Assembly (NCBI GenBank): GCA_026874595.1
Contig: CM049306.1
Span: 79,572,142-79,636,141, forward strand
From: Sipunculus nudus
Lineage: Eukaryota > Annelida > Sipuncula > Golfingiida > Sipunculidae
Direction: 5' to 3'
DNA length: 64,000 bases
Notes under the pieces: model-generated
The model's input: the letters and a program-made list of their open reading frames with translations, nothing else
The model's database searches: none
Told to the model about the DNA's origin: nothing
Position numbers and translations under genes: made by a program
Shown: positions 61,206 through 64,000 of the stretch, one piece after another
Layout of the letters: every line of letters starts with the position of its first letter
How positions within the stretch are numbered: the first letter of the stretch is position 1

Positions 61206-61740
61206 ATAAGTCACTTTTTAAATCCATATGGCTATCAACACTGGAGATATCATAAGAGGTGTGTGATTTTCACCAAATATGGACACATTAAAGGTCAAGG
61301 CCACTCTCATGGTAAAGGTCATGACCCAAATGTAAATAGACCTCATCCCATAACCCATCTCTCTACATGTGCATAATATGAAAGAAAACTGTCCATTCGT
61401 TCTTGACTTATAATGCTTACAGTACTGTCAAGTGGCAATTATGGGGGTATTAAAAGGCGTAAAAACAAGAAAAGGATAATAGGTGGCACCACCAGTTTCC
61501 AGTATATCACAAGGCTATCCAGGATCTTCGATCACCTTGATTTTTGGACCAGTCCATGCAAACTTACTTGAGATATTTAAGAATTTGTGTTATTTTCAGC
61601 AAAAATGGACCTATTCAAGGTCAAGGTCACTCTACCAGCATAGGTCAAGACCCCATTTTAAATAGGCTTCATCCCCTTACCTATATCTATACAAATGTAA
61701 AGTTTGAAAAAGATCAGTGAAATATTTTTTGAGTTATCCC

Positions 61741-62420
61741 GCTCACAAGAATATCTTGAGATACGGAAAATCACACAAATCACATTACGCTATTTATATA
61801 TAGATTCATTATATATATGGTGTTGTGGATAAATATATTTCAGAACGGTGTTCGGAACATGTATCGGAACAGCGTACTGTGGAAAACAGTCACCCAAAAC
61901 CAGTGTCTAACATGCAAGTGGTGGGGATCTTTGACAAATAGTCACCTACACATGTTTCATGTGACTGTTCAACAGTATTACATATACATACAAAGAAACC
62001 GTCCATGGAATAGACTTTAGAAGGAAATGCAAAATTTCCAGATTTAAAAGTCTTTAAAACAAAGAGCAATACATTAACATTATCATTGCAAATCAGATGG
62101 CATACGCATGTAAAACAAACAAATACCAGTACAAATGTACTAAATATACATTTTCACAGGGGTTTTACATTTGTAACTGCAGTAATGAGAAAAAAGTCTT
62201 GATGTAAAAAAAAATCTTAATTCAGTATTATGTGTTTACAACTTTTGTGGTGCCACTCCACACATGTACACATTATGAATTTGATTAACATTTTCTTTAC
62301 ATCTGATACATAGTATAGGCCTACATGTGTTGGTAAATATTTGTCAACGATCTCAATCGCATGCAAAGCCCTGCACTTCGTGCGACAAAGTGCATGCGAC
62401 TGTATAAGACCAAAACAAAA
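61741..62420. other. Intergenic, with a nested hairpin at 62357-62399
   Basis: TCGCATGCA (62357-62365) and TGCATGCGA (62391-62399) pair around an inner GCAC-TTC-GTGC hairpin (62373-62383). Otherwise AT-rich with nothing recognised. Confidence 0.45.
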
Positions 62421-62691
62421 ATAAAAGGTATGGTTCTCAGGCACCGCATCCCCCCCCCCCACATAAATAAAATTTATTTTGATTTTTATCTTTCAAGAAG
62501 ATAAAATAATACCATTTTGATCAGATTTCCTTTGTTATGAATTTCTTTTGTGTGTTTAGCATTAAATTGTATTATTTTCATTTTTTTCCTGATCATAAGA
62601 AATTTTTATCAAAACATACAAAACAAAGTAAAATATCGCCCGGCCTCACAGGTTTTTTAAATATAAAGTGCCTGAGAACCATTCCTTTATT
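62421..62691. mobile_element. MITE, family F copy 2
   Basis: The left end ATAAAAGGTATGGTTCTCAG (62421 onward, continuing GCAC) and the right end GTGCCTGAGAACCATTCCTT are inverse complements. The interior matches the copy at 7597-7868, including the reduced AAGAAGAT block and AAATATCGCCC. The copy contains a C run near 62449-62460. Confidence 0.75.
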
Positions 62692-62699
62692 CAGCCTAT

Positions 62700-62960
62700 C
62701 CATTACGATTTTCTGTGACCCGGTTGATGTGCACTCAAGCATATCAGGTCATGAAGAGGGCTCCTGCAAAACAATTCTTTCAAAGAACCCCCTTTTGAGA
62801 AGGGATCGCCGATGAGGATTATATCGGGCCGGTCACCGCAAAATGAAAGAAAACCCCAGATAGGGCCCCCGGAGTAAAACCCTGTCCCGCCATCACACAC
62901 TCTATGGCCTTTGTGTTATCAGGCCCGAAGACAAAGAAAAGAGGCGCCCGCGGGGGATCA
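62700..62960. other. GC-rich patch, unrecognised
   Basis: The segment GTGACCCGGTTGATG...GGGATCGCCGATGAGG...GGGCCGGTCACCGC...GGCGCCCGCGGGGG is much richer in G, C and CpG than its surroundings. Both strands have short open frames but none resembles a known family. It may be a promoter/exon 1 or an insert of other origin. Confidence 0.25.
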
Positions 62961-63232
62961 AATATTAAAATGATTAATTATGCACGCAATACACAAATAT
63001 AGCAAATAAAATTGGGTGGAATCTCTTCGTACAATCCCGGAGCACATGTATGTAAACAAGGCCTACAGGCCTAATGCGAACCTGTGCAAAGTTTAGGAGT
63101 ATGAATGGAAGTTTATTTTTAAAATTTAATATTGATCCTCCTTAGTCCTGCATATGTACCTTAGTCATTATGATTTCAGCAAAATGGACGTTTCTGACCT
63201 GCAAGTTTCGGACTAGGACATTTTAAAACCAG

Positions 63233-64000
63233 AATATGGGTAGTCGACAAGCCACTATGTGTATCCGCAGAAATCAGGTGGGACGGGTATAGTGAGGCAT
63301 GGATTAAGTGGCAAGGGGAATAGAGGTGGTGTGTTGCATATTAGCATGGATGTCTGCAGCTTAAACGTGAATGTAGGTGGTGCCACCTGTCATAAAATCG
63401 AGAAAATTGTCCAGGATGTATAAACCTGCAAAATTTCAGGTGGATAAGTCAAACCACTGCCGAGATATGAGTGATTTTATCCCAAGGCAGATCAACAGAT
63501 GGATGCTGTGCATAAGTGGTTGCAGGTGGCGCCAACAGCTATGTGAGATCTATACACATGCAAAATTTTGGCCTAATCGGTCAAACGGTTCCCGAGATAT
63601 GAGCTTGGATGTCTACAGAGTAAATGTGAATGTAGGTGGCGCCACCTGTCATAAAATCGAGAAAGCTGTCAAGGATGTAAATTACCTGCAAAATTTCAGG
63701 TGGATAAGTCAAACCACTGCTGAGATATGAGTGATTTTAACCTAAGGCAGATGAACAGATGGACGCTGTGCATAAATCGTTGCAGGTGGCACCACCAGTT
63801 TTGCCTATGATCAAGAGCTATGTGAGATCTATACACATGCAAAATTTTGGCCTAATCGGTCAAACCATTCCCGAGATATGAGCTTGGATGTCTGCAGCGT
63901 AAACATGAATGTAGGTGGCACCACCTGTCATAAAATCGAAAAAGCTGTCCAGGATGTATAAACCTGCAAAATTTCAGGTGGATAAGTCAAACCACTGCTG
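63233..64000 (+). repeat. Family B element, copy B2 (runs off the window)
   Basis: The same left end as B1 (GGGTAGTCGACAAGCCACTATG, hairpin now imperfect; GAGGCATGGATTAAGTGGCAAGGGG; GCATATTAGCATGGATGTCTGCAGC). Modules of 279 bp follow (CCGAGATATGAGC at 63592 and 63871) with GGTGGCGCCACC at 63636 and GGTGGCACCACC variants. The right end is outside the window. Confidence 0.85.

Larger units (their letters stand above)
59246..61740 (+). repeat. Family C element, copy C3 with a long TGACCT-rich array
   Basis: The left hairpin is GGCACC (59256-59261) / GGTGCC (59265-59270), then GTATCCCCAGACA and a C run. From 59400 a module of about 290 bp made of two halves repeats GTGACCTTGACCTTTGACCT (59411-59430 and variants at about 59734, 59877, 60023, 60165, 60311, 60454, 60600 and 60747), CCAATGGGTCAT, AAGTCAAGTTTGAAATC, CAATAAAAGCAG and ACAGATGGCTCCTGTG. 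It is interrupted by the element at 60814-61205. It then resumes with ordinary C modules (TATTCAAGGTCAAGG, AGGTGGCACCACCAG) and fades near 61740 without the right-end hairpin. Confidence 0.85.

Overview
This is a eukaryotic, AT-rich, intron- and repeat-dominated window. The repeats (GTCCGTCCGTCTG-type elements ending in AGCTCAGCTGA, 'ctttgacctcatgacc' arrays, GGTGGCGCCACC modules) resemble those I associate with marine lophotrochozoans. A mollusc (gastropod or bivalve) or brachiopod is my best guess; the assignment is inference.

Host genes are few. At the left edge (+ strand, 57-4796) lie the last four exons of a secreted matrix metalloproteinase. One exon carries the zinc-binding HEIGHVLTLNH motif and the Met-turn, and three phase-compatible exons build a hemopexin-like propeller ending in WYDICDV-stop. 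The catalytic exon can also be read through into a stop and an AATAAA, giving a possible hemopexin-less isoform. On the - strand, 33060-33222 is a clean terminal coding exon (53 codons, strong acceptor) of a protein I do not recognise. A decayed LINE reverse-transcriptase C-terminus sits at about 21150-21519 (+). I see no other convincing protein-coding gene.

The rest is repeats. Four dispersed families (A-D) share one architecture: a short hairpin or palindrome at one end, a variable number of tandem internal modules, a GC/GAC-rich segment, and a 6-7-bp-stem hairpin at the other end. Copies are A1 4907-5431, A2 17839-20461, A3 26654-29885, A4 56629-58652, B1 33586-35042, B2 63233-end, C1 38110-39402, C2 51488-52402, C3 59246-61740, D1 3189-3815, D2 40868-41232 and D3 42190-42722. 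Modules of A, B and C carry the 12-bp palindrome GGTGGCGCCACC. C3 is an array of nuclear-receptor-type half sites.

Also present: a 4.3-kb higher-order satellite (21558-25838, 23/24-bp monomers, ~1.18-kb higher-order period); a 596-bp foldback element (43655-44250); a 422-bp TA-flanked MITE with CGCGAA motifs (52523-52944); a MITE pair (7597-7868 and 62421-62691); a 67-bp minisatellite (47630-48620); a 156-bp (TA)n tract; and a small element (60814-61205) with 87-bp direct terminal repeats around a tRNA-like Pol III promoter, inserted into C3. Long stretches between these show nothing I can call.
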